Shown here one piece after another: positions 6,775-15,086 of a stretch of DNA of 16,692 nt. The notes below the pieces were generated by a model that did not search any database, was not told the origin of the DNA, and saw only the letters and a list, made by a program, of their open reading frames with translations. Location: positions 1 to 16,692 of the forward strand of contig JAODNQ010000281.1 in assembly GCA_025464695.1 (NCBI GenBank). Reading direction: 5' to 3'. The DNA comes from Frankiales bacterium (GTDB taxonomy: Bacteria; Actinomycetota; Actinomycetes; Mycobacteriales; SCTD01). The number at the start of each line of letters is the position of its first letter. Within the stretch, counting starts at the first letter, position 1. The translations under genes and the position numbers were made by a program.

Positions 6775-8001
6775 TTGCTGGACACCTCCCTCCCCGCGCC
6801 GTCCGCCCGCGCGGTCGAGCTCCACGACCGCATGCACGCGTTCGTGCGTGACGAGGTCCTGCCCGCCGAGGCGGAGTACGAGGCGCACCGGCGGGAGGCC
6901 GGACCGGACGGGCACGTCGTGCCGCCGGTGGTGGAGCGGCTCAAGGAGCGGGCGCGGGCGCAGGGGCTGTGGAACCTGTTCCTGCCGTCGGAGTCCGGGC
7001 TGACGCAGCTGGAGTACGCGCCGATCGCCGAGCTGTCGGGCTGGAGCAACGACCTCGCGCCCGAGGCCATCAACTGCCAGGCGCCCGACACCGGCAACAT
7101 GGAGCTGCTGCACCTGCTCGGCACGGACGCGCAGAAGCGCGACTGGCTCGAGCCCCTGCTCGCCGGGGAGATCCGGTCCGCGTTCGCGATGACCGAGCCG
7201 GACGTCGCCAGCAGCGACGCCACCAACATCGCCACCCGCATCGAGCGCGACGGCGACGACTACGTCATCACCGGCCGCTAGTGGTGGGCCAGCGGCGCGA
7301 TGGACCCGCGCTGCGCGGTGTTCGTGCTCATGGGCAAGACCGACCCCGAGGCCCCCAAGCACCTGCAGCAGACGATGGTCCTCGTCCCGCGCGACACCGC
7401 CGGCGTCACGGTCGTCCGGGACCTGACCGTGTTCGGCCACCACGACCAGCACGGCCACGCCGAGCTCCGCTTCGACCAGGTCCGGGTGCCGGTCAGCAAC
7501 GTCGTCGGGCAGGAGGGCGGCGGGTTCGCCGCCGCGCAGGCCCGGCTCGGACCCGGCCGCATCCACCACTGCATGCGCGCCCTCGGGGCGGCCGAGCGGG
7601 CGCTCGCCCTCCTGGTGCAGCGGGCGAACGCACGGGTCGCCTTCGGCCGGCCGCTGGCCGACCAGGGCGTCGTGCAGCAGCAGGTCGCCGAGAGCCGGAT
7701 CGAGATCGAGCAGGCCCGCCTGCTGTGCCACCGCGCCAGCCACGTCATCGACACCCAGGGCAACAAGGCCGCCAAGGACCTCGTCGCCATGGCCAAGGTC
7801 GCCGTCCCCCGGGCCGCCACGAACGTCATCGACCGGGCGATCCAGGTCCACGGCGGGGCGGGCGTCAGCGAGGACACCCCGCTGGCCGCCATGTGGGGCT
7901 GGCACCGCGCGATGCGCCTGTTCGACGGCCCCGACGAGGTCCACCTGCGGGCCGTCGCCAAGGCCGAGCTCGGCCGCACCCCGTTGCTCCCCCCCGGCTG
8001 A
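6775..8001 (+). pseudogene. Acyl-CoA dehydrogenase (ACAD10/11-like) interrupted by an in-frame amber codon
   Basis: One continuous reading frame of 408 sense codons if the TAG at 7279-7281 (codon 169) is ignored. Before it lie the helical N-terminal domain and the flavin-binding motif FAMTEPDVASSDATN (137-151). After it, in the same frame, come WWASGAMDPRC, the C-terminal helical domain, VHGGAGVSEDTPLA (catalytic region) and MRLFDGPDEVHLRAVAKAEL. The break falls in GR-stop-WW, a position that is normally lysine in GRKWW of this subfamily, so an AAG-to-TAG change by one base explains it. The TTG start at 6775 is supported by GGAG six nt upstream. The product would be a truncated 168-residue protein without an active site, unless the stop is read through or is a sequencing error. 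No downstream start with a ribosome-binding site is obvious, and downstream genes are coupled by overlapping stops and starts. Were it intact, it would oxidise an unknown acyl-CoA. Confidence 0.85.
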
Positions 8002-8702
8002 TGCAGCAGCTGGTCCCGAGGTCCGACAGCGCGCCCGACCTCGACGCGCTCTACCTCCACCCGCCCGGCGTCCGGCTCGGGATGGTCGCGAGCGTCGACG
8101 GCGCGGCCGTGCTCGAGGGGCGCTCGGCAGGCCTCTCCGGCGACGCCGACAAGCAGGTGTTCCGCGCGCTGCGCCGGCACGCCGACGTCGTCCTCGTGGG
8201 TGCGGGGACGGCGCGCGCCGAGCGGTACCGGCCGGCCGTCGTGCCCGAGGAGCACCAGGCACGCCGGCTCTCCCGCGGTCAGGCACCGGTGCCACGCATC
8301 GCCGTCGTGACCGCCGGCGCAGGCCTGCCCGGGGACTCCCCCCTGCTCGTGCCCGACAGCGGGCTGCTGCTGCTGACGACCGCGGCCGGGGCCGCTGCCG
8401 CACCGCCGGACGTCGAGGTGGCCGTCGTCGGGGAGGAGCAGGTGGACCTCGCGCGGGTCGTCGACGCCCTGCACGCCCGCGGTCTGCAGCGGGTGCTGTG
8501 CGAGGGCGGACCGACCCTGGCGGGCGGGCTGCTCGAGGCGGGGCTGGTCGACGAGGTCTGCGCGACGACGAGCCCGCTGCTGGCGGGCGGGGACGGTCCG
8601 CGGCTCGTGGTGGGCGCCCCCGAGACCGCGCGGCCGCTCGCACTCCTGTCCCTGCTGGAGGACGACGGCGTCCTGCTGGCCCGATGGAAGGTGCTGCCGT
8701 GA
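8001..8702 (+). CDS. RibD C-terminal/dihydrofolate-reductase-fold reductase (pyrimidine reductase family)
   Basis: A 233-residue NADPH-binding reductase of the RibD-C family, whose best-known members reduce the ribosylamino-uracil intermediate of riboflavin synthesis or dihydrofolate. Seen: GMVASVDGAAVLEGRS (27-42), the RibD-C VDG signature; DVVLVGAGTARAERY (62-76), the nucleotide-binding strand-loop; and VLCEGGPTLAGGLLEAGLVDEV (165-186), the second cofactor-binding motif. There is no deaminase domain. Its ATG overlaps the preceding acyl-CoA dehydrogenase stop (TGATG), and its TGA overlaps the next gene's GTG, so all three are probably translated together. That context suggests a reductase acting on a lipid or CoA-linked substrate, or simply a linked stand-alone riboflavin-type reductase. 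Many actinomycete genomes carry several such orphan paralogues with unknown substrates. Confidence 0.85.
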   Translation: MQQLVPRSDSAPDLDALYLHPPGVRLGMVASVDGAAVLEGRSAGLSGDADKQVFRALRRHADVVLVGAGTARAERYRPAVVPEEHQARRLSRGQAPVPRIAVVTAGAGLPGDSPLLVPDSGLLLLTTAAGAAAAPPDVEVAVVGEEQVDLARVVDALHARGLQRVLCEGGPTLAGGLLEAGLVDEVCATTSPLLAGGDGPRLVVGAPETARPLALLSLLEDDGVLLARWKVLP

Positions 8703-11020
8703 TCGACGGACGGACCCCCGTGCTGGTCGGGGTCGGGCAGCACACCGAGCGGGTCGGGACGCCGGAGTACCGGCGGCTGTCGGCCGTGGACCTCGCCGCC
8801 GAGGCGGCCCGGGTCGCCCTGGCCGACGCGGGGGTCCCGGCCGCCGAGGTCGACACCGTGCTGGCGGTGCGGCAGTTCGAGGTGTCGACCCCGCAGGCCA
8901 CCGCCCCGCTCGGCCGGTCCGACAACGTGCCGCGCTCGGTGGCGCAGCGGATCGGGGCGGACCCGCGACGGGCCGTCCTCGACGTCGTCGGCGGGCAGTC
9001 GCCGCAGGCCCTGGTGACCGAGGCCGCGCAGACGGTCGCCGACGGCGGCGCCGACGTCGTCCTGGTGGTCGGCGCGGAGGCGATCTCCACCGCCCGGGCG
9101 CTGGCGGGCACGGACGACCGGCCCGACTTCAGCGAGCACGTCGAGGGCAGCCTCGAGGACCGCGGGCTCGGGCTGCAGGGACTCGTCAGCCGCTACGGGC
9201 TCGAGCACGCGCTCTGGCACCTGCCCGGCACCTACGCCCTGTTCGAGAACGCCCGGCGCACGCGGCTCGGGCTGGACCGGGCCGCCTACGACCGGAGCAT
9301 GGGCGAGCTGTTCGCGCCGTTCACCGAGGTCGCGGCCCGCAACCCGTACAGCGCCGCACCCGTGGTGCGGACCGCCGAGGAGCTGCTGACGATCACGGAC
9401 GCCAACCGGGTCATCGCGACGCCCTACCCGCGCTACCTCGTCGCCCGCGACCAGGTGAACCAGGGCGCCGCCGTGCTGGTGCTGTCGGTCGACGCCGCCC
9501 GGCGCCTCGGCGTCCCCGAGGACCGCTGGGTGTTCCTGCACGGCCACGCCGACGTCCGCGAGCGCGAGCTGCTCGAGCGCCAGGACCTCGGCGCGTACCC
9601 GGCCGCGGTGCTCGCCGTCCGGGCGGCCCTGGAGCTCGCCGGCCTGACCCTCGACGACGTCGGGGTGCTCGACCTCTACAGCTGCTTCCCCGTCGCGGTG
9701 TCCGCGCTGCTCGACGGGCTCGGCCTGGCCCCCGACGACCCGCGCGGCCTCACGGTCACGGGCGGCCTCCCCTTCTTCGGCGGACCGGGCAACGACTACT
9801 CCCTGCACGCCATCGCCTCCACGGTCGAGCGGCTGCGCGCCGAGCCCGGCACCGTCGGGCTGGTCGGGGCCAACGGCGGGGTGCTGTCGAAGTACTCGGT
9901 CGGGGTCTACGCCACGACCCCCGCACCCTGGCGGGAGTCCGACGACGCCGCCCTGCAGGCGCAGGTCGACGCGTGGCCCGCCGTCCCCTGGGTGAGGCGG
10001 GCGAACGGCCCCGCCACGGTCGAGGACTGGACGGTGCTGTTCAGCAAGGACGGGACGCGCACCGGCGTCGTCGTGGGCCGGGACGCCGAGGACCGGCGGT
10101 TCCTCGCGCTCGCGGCGGACGACCTCCTCGACCTGCTCGAGACGGGCGACCCGGCCGGCGTGCGCGTCCACGCGCGGTCGAGCGGCAAGGGGAACCGGGT
10201 CGCGCTGACCACCTGGGAGCCCCGTCGCCGGCCGGCGCTGCGGGACGACTACGCGTTCGTGCAGGTGCGGCGCGACGGGCACGTGCTCGAGGTCGTCATG
10301 GACCGGCCCGAGGTGCGCAACGCCCTGCACCCGCCGGCGAACGAGGAGCTCGACGAGGTCTTCGACGCCTTCTTCGCGGACCCGACGCTCTGGGTCGCGG
10401 TCCTGTCCGGTTCCGGCGGCAGGGCGTTCAGCGCCGGCAACGACCTGGTGTGGACGGCCAGCGGCCAGGACACCTGGGTCCCGGAGAACGGCTTCGCGGG
10501 GCTCACCAGCCGCCCGTCGCTGCCCAAGCCCGTCATCGCGGCCGTCGACGGGTACGCGCTGGGCGGGGGGTTCGAGATCGCCCTCGCCTGCCACCTGGTG
10601 GTGGCCGCCGAGACCGCGCAGTTCGGCCTGACCGAGGCCCGGGTGGGGCTGGTCGCGGCGGCGGGCGGGCTGGCCCGGCTGCCGCGGATGCTGCCGAGCA
10701 AGCTCGCCCACGAGCTCGTCCTCACCGGGCGCCGGCTGTCGGCGCAGGAGGCGCTGGCGCACGGGCTGGTGAACCGGGTCGTGCCCGCCGGGAGGGCGCT
10801 CGAGGGGGCGCGGGCCCTGGCGCAGGAGGTGCTGGAGTCGTCGCCGACGTCGGTGCGGCTGTCGCTGCAGGTGCTCGAGCAGGCGGCCGCCGAGCCCGAC
10901 GTCGTGAAGGCCGTCGCCCTGACCGACCCCGCCGTGGACGCGCTGCTCGGCAGCGAGGACCTCATGGTCGGGCTGACGGCGTTCGCCACGAAGCAGACGC
11001 CGGAGTGGACCGGGCGCTAG
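8699..11020 (+). CDS. Fusion of thiolase-like protein type 1 (with C-terminal extra domain) and enoyl-CoA hydratase/crotonase
   Basis: A single 773-residue open frame. Residues 1-405 form a thiolase fold close to thiolase-like protein type 1 (TLP1): DGRTPVLVGVGQHTER, GGADVVLVVGAEA (116-128), DLYSCFPVAVSALLDGLGL (325-343) and GANGGVLSKYSVGVY (390-404). The nucleophilic Cys region reads DVVGGQSPQALV (95-106) with no Cys, so ordinary thiolysis is unlikely. Residues about 410-508 form the extra C-terminal domain of TLP1 proteins. After a short linker, residues 515-773 form a crotonase: RAFSAGNDL oxyanion-hole loop (575-583), AVDGYALGGGFEIALA (615-630) with E626, and GLTEARVGL with E646. These two glutamates are 20 residues apart, as in classical enoyl-CoA hydratase (E144/E164), so hydratase activity is plausible. 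The GTG start overlaps the previous stop (GTGA). The stop TAG shares a CTAG with the convergent MerR gene. The exact substrate is unknown. Confidence 0.9.
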   Translation: MIDGRTPVLVGVGQHTERVGTPEYRRLSAVDLAAEAARVALADAGVPAAEVDTVLAVRQFEVSTPQATAPLGRSDNVPRSVAQRIGADPRRAVLDVVGGQSPQALVTEAAQTVADGGADVVLVVGAEAISTARALAGTDDRPDFSEHVEGSLEDRGLGLQGLVSRYGLEHALWHLPGTYALFENARRTRLGLDRAAYDRSMGELFAPFTEVAARNPYSAAPVVRTAEELLTITDANRVIATPYPRYLVARDQVNQGAAVLVLSVDAARRLGVPEDRWVFLHGHADVRERELLERQDLGAYPAAVLAVRAALELAGLTLDDVGVLDLYSCFPVAVSALLDGLGLAPDDPRGLTVTGGLPFFGGPGNDYSLHAIASTVERLRAEPGTVGLVGANGGVLSKYSVGVYATTPAPWRESDDAALQAQVDAWPAVPWVRRANGPATVEDWTVLFSKDGTRTGVVVGRDAEDRRFLALAADDLLDLLETGDPAGVRVHARSSGKGNRVALTTWEPRRRPALRDDYAFVQVRRDGHVLEVVMDRPEVRNALHPPANEELDEVFDAFFADPTLWVAVLSGSGGRAFSAGNDLVWTASGQDTWVPENGFAGLTSRPSLPKPVIAAVDGYALGGGFEIALACHLVVAAETAQFGLTEARVGLVAAAGGLARLPRMLPSKLAHELVLTGRRLSAQEALAHGLVNRVVPAGRALEGARALAQEVLESSPTSVRLSLQVLEQAAAEPDVVKAVALTDPAVDALLGSEDLMVGLTAFATKQTPEWTGR

Positions 11021-11781
11021 TCCGCGCCGGGTGCCTCGTGCGCCGTCCGGACGTTGCGGGCGAGGTCCCGGCCGAACGTGACGTCGAGCCGCTCGCTGAC
11101 CGCCTGCTCGACGACGGCGAGCAGCGCCTCCCCGCTGATGCGCCGCAGCTGGGTGACGGTGTCGTGCAGCCGCGGCCACTGGTCGTCCGGCCGGCCCGAG
11201 GCGTCGAACGGCTTCCAGACCTCGTCGAGGAACAGCTGCACGTAGAGCCGGGCGATGCCGTCCGCGTGCCGGCGCAGCTGCGCCGCGGTCTCCAGCGTGC
11301 GCTCCAGCGAGACGCCGAGCCCCACCAGCTGCTCGCCCACGCTGGTGAGCCGCGGCAGCACCTCCTCGTACTGGTCCTCGGCGACCTGCCGCAGCAGCCC
11401 CAGCCGCTGGGCCTTCTTGAGCAGCCCGGGATCGGCGCTCGCGAACCGCTCGGCCAGCTCGCGCCCGCTGACGATGGTCCGGTCCTGCTCGCCGAAGACC
11501 GCCCGCAGCGAACGGATGAAGCTCAGGACCTGGTCGGTGGAGCCGCCGGTGGTCTCGAACAGCCGCTTGATGACGTCGAGCTTCACCCCCTCCGCCTGCA
11601 GCTCCTTGATGAGCTCGAGCCGGGCCCGGTGCTCGCGGCCGTACCAGCCGGTGCGGGCACGGACCTCGGGAGCGGGCAGCAGGCCGCGTGCCTGGTAGGC
11701 CCGCAGGTTGCGCACCGTGACGCCGGTGGCCCGGGCCAGCTCGTCGATCGTCAGCTCGTCAGCGGCGGCGTCTTCGCTCAT
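11017..11781 (-). CDS. MerR-family transcriptional regulator, divergent from the desaturase
   Basis: A 254-residue regulator. The N-terminal winged helix-turn-helix is clear: LTIDELARATGVTVRNLRAYQARGLLPAPEV (10-40), then RTGWYGREHRARLELIKELQAEGVKLDVIKRLF (43-75). The long C-terminal part (about 80-254) is helical, with a heptad-like dimerisation stretch and an unrecognised effector domain (LARLYVQLFLDEVWKPF region, 177-192). The ATG at 11781 has no Shine-Dalgarno. A TAGGCT hexamer lies 7 nt upstream on the same strand, so the mRNA is probably leaderless. It is placed head-to-head with a fatty acid desaturase with 106 nt between them and palindromic sites in the gap, the classic arrangement for a local regulator. 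Sensing of membrane fluidity, fatty acids or an acyl-CoA is inference. Its TAG stop overlaps that of the crotonase fusion. Confidence 0.9.
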   Translation of the reverse strand: MSEDAAADELTIDELARATGVTVRNLRAYQARGLLPAPEVRARTGWYGREHRARLELIKELQAEGVKLDVIKRLFETTGGSTDQVLSFIRSLRAVFGEQDRTIVSGRELAERFASADPGLLKKAQRLGLLRQVAEDQYEEVLPRLTSVGEQLVGLGVSLERTLETAAQLRRHADGIARLYVQLFLDEVWKPFDASGRPDDQWPRLHDTVTQLRRISGEALLAVVEQAVSERLDVTFGRDLARNVRTAHEAPGAD

Positions 11782-11788
11782 GCGCCAC

Positions 11789-11871
11789 AGCCTACGAGGC
11801 AGCCGTGTGACACGTCGGACACGCCGTTGCCGCTTTTCGTGTGACATGAGACCGTGGGCACTCGATGTCAC
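11789..11871. promoter_or_regulatory. Divergent MerR/desaturase control region with operator-like palindromes
   Basis: On the minus strand a -10-like TAGGCT (complement of 11789-11794) stands 7 nt before the MerR ATG. The 18-bp palindrome GTGT-N3-ACGT-N3-ACAC (11805-11822) covers the place of its -35. On the plus strand TTGCCG (11827-11832) and GACCGT (11850-11855) are 17 nt apart and could drive the desaturase. CGTGTGACA is repeated at 11804-11812 and 11838-11846, and GTGACAT (11841-11847) has its exact complement ATGTCAC at 11865-11871. The repeated GTGACA-type half-sites in both promoters suggest one regulator, probably the MerR protein, controls both genes. Confidence 0.55.
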
Positions 11872-11887
11872 GATCCTCAGGAGCCCG

Positions 11888-12979
11888 ATGCCCGCCCTGC
11901 TCGAACGCCCCGTCCTCGCCGTCCCCTCGACCCCGACGACCGAGCTCACCCACGCGCAGGTCGAGGAGCTCGGCCGCAGGCTCGACGCCCTGCGCGACGA
12001 GGTGCTCGCCAGCCGGGGCGAGGCCGACGCCGCCTACATCCGGTCGGTCATCAAGGCCCACCGGACCCTGGAGATCGCCGGGCGCGGCCTGCTGTTCGCG
12101 GGCATCCTGCCGCCCGCCTGGATCGCCGGGACCGCCTGCCTGTCGGTGGCGAAGATCCTCGAGAACATGGAGCTCGGCCACAACATCCTGCACGGGCAGT
12201 GGGACTGGATGCGCGACCCGGAAATCCACTCCAGCACCTGGGAGTGGGACACCATGAGCCCGTCGGAGTCGTGGAAGCGCACCCACAACTACGAGCACCA
12301 CACGTTCACGAACGTCGTCGGGAAGGACCGCGACGTCGGCTACGGCATCCTGCGGATGTCGGAGGAGCAGCGCTGGACCCCCTACTACCTGGGGAACCCG
12401 GTCTACAACGTGCTGCTCAGCCTGTTCTTCCAGTGGGGCGTGGCGCTGCACGACGTCGAGGTCGAGAAGGTGCTCTCGGGTGAGCGCACCAAGGCCGAGG
12501 CCTGGCACGTCCTCAAGGGGATCGGGCGCAAGGTCCGCAAGCAGTTCACGAAGGACTACCTGGTGTTCCCCGCACTCGCGGGTCCGTTCTTCGCGCCCGT
12601 GCTGCTCGGCAACCTGACGGCCAACCTCGTGCGCAACGTCTGGTCGCACGCGATCATCTTCTGCGGCCACTTCCCGGACGGCGCGGTGCAGTTCGAACAG
12701 GAGCAGCTCGAGGGCGAGACCCGGGGGCAGTGGTACGTCCGCCAGATGATGGGCTCGGCGAACCTCGACGGCGGGCCGCTGTTCCACCTGATGAGCGGGA
12801 ACCTGAGCTTCCAGATCGAGCACCACCTGTTCCCCGACCTGCCGAGCAACCGCTACTGCGAGCTGGCCCCGAAGGTCCGCGCGCTGTGCGAGGAGTACGG
12901 CATCGAGTACACGAGCGGGCCGCTCGGAACGCAGTACCTGCAGGTCCTGCGGAAGATCAACCGGCTCGCCCTGCCGTAG
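11888..12979 (+). CDS. Membrane fatty acid desaturase (acyl-CoA/acyl-lipid type, DesA3-like)
   Basis: A 363-residue integral-membrane di-iron oxygenase that introduces double bonds into fatty acyl chains to adjust membrane fluidity. All three histidine boxes are present: GHNILHGQ (H98, H102), HNYEHH (133-138) and QIEHHLFP (H312, H313). Hydrophobic stretches at about 65-92, 172-186, 225-245 and 248-262 fit four membrane passes. The third box, QIEHHLFPDLPSNRY, is typical of the delta-9/DesA3-type family that needs an external ferredoxin or cytochrome-type electron donor. No partner reductase is encoded nearby. The start is the ATG at 11888 with AGGAG only 4 nt upstream; another in-frame ATG at 11846 lacks a ribosome-binding site. 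It is divergent from MerR and ends at a hairpin shared with the convergent chemoreceptor gene. The regiochemistry cannot be read from the sequence. Confidence 0.93.
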   Translation: MPALLERPVLAVPSTPTTELTHAQVEELGRRLDALRDEVLASRGEADAAYIRSVIKAHRTLEIAGRGLLFAGILPPAWIAGTACLSVAKILENMELGHNILHGQWDWMRDPEIHSSTWEWDTMSPSESWKRTHNYEHHTFTNVVGKDRDVGYGILRMSEEQRWTPYYLGNPVYNVLLSLFFQWGVALHDVEVEKVLSGERTKAEAWHVLKGIGRKVRKQFTKDYLVFPALAGPFFAPVLLGNLTANLVRNVWSHAIIFCGHFPDGAVQFEQEQLEGETRGQWYVRQMMGSANLDGGPLFHLMSGNLSFQIEHHLFPDLPSNRYCELAPKVRALCEEYGIEYTSGPLGTQYLQVLRKINRLALP

Positions 12980-12985
12980 CGGGCC

Positions 12986-13015
12986 GGACGGGGCAGGTAC
13001 CGGCCCGCCCCGTCC
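12986..13015. terminator. Bidirectional hairpin between the desaturase and chemoreceptor genes
   Basis: GGACGGGGC (12986-12994) and its exact complement GCCCCGTCC (13007-13015) form a 9-bp stem with a 12-nt loop. It lies directly between two convergent genes and probably ends transcription from both sides. It has no U-tract. Confidence 0.7.
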
Positions 13016-13021
13016 TGACCG

Positions 13022-14968
13022 TCAGCAGCGGAAGTCGCCGACCAGGTCGCTCATCCGCGTGGCCAGCCGCGCCAGCTCGTCCGCCGCGCGGTCGGTCTCG
13101 CCGGCCGCCTGCGAGGTCTGCCCGGCCAGGGCGTCGACCTCGGCGATGCCCGACGTGATCGCGCTGCTGCCGTCGGCAGCCTGCGTGATCGTCTCCGCCA
13201 TCGACTGGACCGTGGCGGCCTGCTCCTCGACGGCCGTCGCGATCGTCGTCTGCGCCTCGTCCACCCGGCCGATGCTCGACGTGATCCGGCCGAGGGCCGC
13301 GGACGCGCGGTCGGTGTCGGACTGCACCGCCTGCACCCGGCGCGTGATGTCCTCGGTGGCCCGCGCGGTCTCCTGCGCCAGGTCCTTCACCTCGCCCGCG
13401 ACGACGGCGAACCCCTTGCCGGCCTCGCCGGCCCGGGCGGCCTCGATGGTGGCGTTGAGGGCGAGCAGGTTGGTCTGCTCGGCGATGCTCGTGATGACCC
13501 GGACGACGTCGCCGATCTGCGCGCTCGACGCCGCCAGCGAGGCCAGCGTCGCGGACGCGTCCGCCGCCGCCTCCACCGACGTGGCGGCCGTGCGGGACGC
13601 CTCGCTCGCGCTCGAGGCGATCTCCCGCGCCGTCGCGCCCATCTCCTCGGTCGCGGTCGCGACGGTCTGGACGGAGGCGTCGACCTGCCGGCTCGCCGAC
13701 GCCAGCCGCGCGGTGCCGGCGGAGGTCGCGTCCGTCCCGCTGGACAGCCGCGAGGACACGCCCTTGAGCGAGGCGGCCGACGACGCGAGCTCGCCCGACG
13801 TCGACGTGATCTCACGGACCGTCGTCGCGACCTTCTGGACGAAGGCGTTGAACGCGCGGCCCAGGGCGCCGATCTCGTCGTCGGCGGTGTCGTCGACCCG
13901 CTGGGTGAGGTCGCCGTCCCCCTCGCTGATCTCGACCAGCCGACGCCGCAGCGCGTCGATCGGGCGGACCAGCCGCCGGGCCACCGCCAGGGCGATGCCC
14001 GCCGCGATCAGCAGCGAGAGCAGGGCGACGACGAGGATCGTGGTGCGCAGCCGGTGCGCGTCGGCGAGGACCGCGCTGAGCGGCACGTCGACGACGAGCG
14101 TCCAGGTGTCCTGCGCCCCGAGGGTGACCGGGGTGGCGACGCGGAGCAGGTCCGACGTCGTGCGGGTCGTCGTCGCCCCCGCGCCGGCGCGGACCAGGGC
14201 GGCCAGGTCCTTGCCGACCGGCTTGCCGACCTGCTCGGCGTCCGGCCCGGCCACGACGAGGCCGCCGGTGCTGACGAGCGTCGCGCGGCCCGTGCCGAGG
14301 ACGCGGATGCCGCCGACCTGCTCCTGCAGGGAGCTCAGCGCGAGGTCGACGCCTGCCACACCGACGACCGCGCCGCCACGCTCCACCGGCACGGCCACCG
14401 ACGTCATGAGGACGCTCTTGCCCGCCACCTCGTAGGCGTACGGGTCGAGGACCTTCTCCTTGCCGCTGCGGACCGGCAGCAGGTAGTAGTCGCCGGCGCC
14501 GGGCTCGGTGTAGCCGGTGAGCGCGGACCGGGCGATGGCGCCGCCGTCGCGGAACCAGTACGACAGGAAGCGCCCGGAGGCGTCCGTGCCGGCGGTGCGG
14601 CGGAACGCGGCGTCACGGCCGTCGAAGGCGCCGGGCTCCCAGCCCGACCAGACGCCCAGGTCCTCCGGGTGCTGCTCGAGCAGGGTGCGCTGGACGCGGT
14701 CGGCCTGCGCGCGGGTCGCCCCGGTCGCCTGCAGCCCGGCGAGCGTGCCCCGCAGGTCGCGGGCCGTGCCGTACGCCCGGGACAGCTCACCCTGGACGCG
14801 AGCGGCGGCGGTCGTCGCCGTCGCGGCCGTCAGCGACTCGGCGCTGTCCCGCGCGGCGCTGCTGCTGCTCGTGACCACGACGGTGCTGACGCCGACGAGC
14901 GTGACGGCGAGCAGGGCGACGGTGGTCGCGGCGATGCGACCTCCGACCGACAGCGAGGGGGGACGCAC
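13022..14968 (-). CDS. Methyl-accepting chemotaxis protein with double-Cache sensor
   Basis: A 648-residue transmembrane chemoreceptor. Order: N-terminal transmembrane helix (about 12-33), extracytoplasmic dCache-type sensor (about 40-300) with [15 protein letters not shown] (131-145), [37 protein letters not shown] (159-195) and [12 protein letters not shown] (201-212), second transmembrane helix (about 309-331), HAMP domain (about 332-384) and an MCP signalling helix bundle (to 640). The hairpin tip is well conserved: [37 protein letters not shown] (495-531). This is the part that binds CheA and CheW. The GTG start at 14968 is preceded by GGAG. The ligand is unknown; dCache receptors bind amino acids or other small metabolites. 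No che or flagellar genes are nearby, so it is an orphan receptor, but it implies the organism has a chemotaxis system. The C-terminus (GDFRC) has no methyltransferase-tethering pentapeptide. Confidence 0.95.
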   Translation of the reverse strand: MRPPSLSVGGRIAATTVALLAVTLVGVSTVVVTSSSSAARDSAESLTAATATTAAARVQGELSRAYGTARDLRGTLAGLQATGATRAQADRVQRTLLEQHPEDLGVWSGWEPGAFDGRDAAFRRTAGTDASGRFLSYWFRDGGAIARSALTGYTEPGAGDYYLLPVRSGKEKVLDPYAYEVAGKSVLMTSVAVPVERGGAVVGVAGVDLALSSLQEQVGGIRVLGTGRATLVSTGGLVVAGPDAEQVGKPVGKDLAALVRAGAGATTTRTTSDLLRVATPVTLGAQDTWTLVVDVPLSAVLADAHRLRTTILVVALLSLLIAAGIALAVARRLVRPIDALRRRLVEISEGDGDLTQRVDDTADDEIGALGRAFNAFVQKVATTVREITSTSGELASSAASLKGVSSRLSSGTDATSAGTARLASASRQVDASVQTVATATEEMGATAREIASSASEASRTAATSVEAAADASATLASLAASSAQIGDVVRVITSIAEQTNLLALNATIEAARAGEAGKGFAVVAGEVKDLAQETARATEDITRRVQAVQSDTDRASAALGRITSSIGRVDEAQTTIATAVEEQAATVQSMAETITQAADGSSAITSGIAEVDALAGQTSQAAGETDRAADELARLATRMSDLVGDFRC

Positions 14969-15086
14969 GGGAGCTCCAGGGGGACGAGGGGGTGGCGACG
15001 GCCTCCCATCGCCGCAGCGCCCGGAGCCGTGACCCTGGCCGCCCGATCTGAGCCGTACCGACCCCCCGGCTGCCCACCTGTCCTGA

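Noticed and set aside
7279..7281. Pyrrolysine insertion at the UAG in the acyl-CoA dehydrogenase, suggested by the lysine-like position.
   Set aside because: TAG is used as an ordinary stop by several genes here (SMR, both neighbours of the protease, desaturase, MerR), actinomycetes are not known to use pyrrolysine, and no PylT or PylS gene is in the window. A point mutation or error is simpler.
8279..11179. Very long minus-strand open frame across the RibD-like and thiolase-like/crotonase genes.
   Set aside because: It is Arg/Gly/Pro/His-rich low-complexity translation with no motifs, opposite two genes with clear catalytic motifs; an artefact of high GC.
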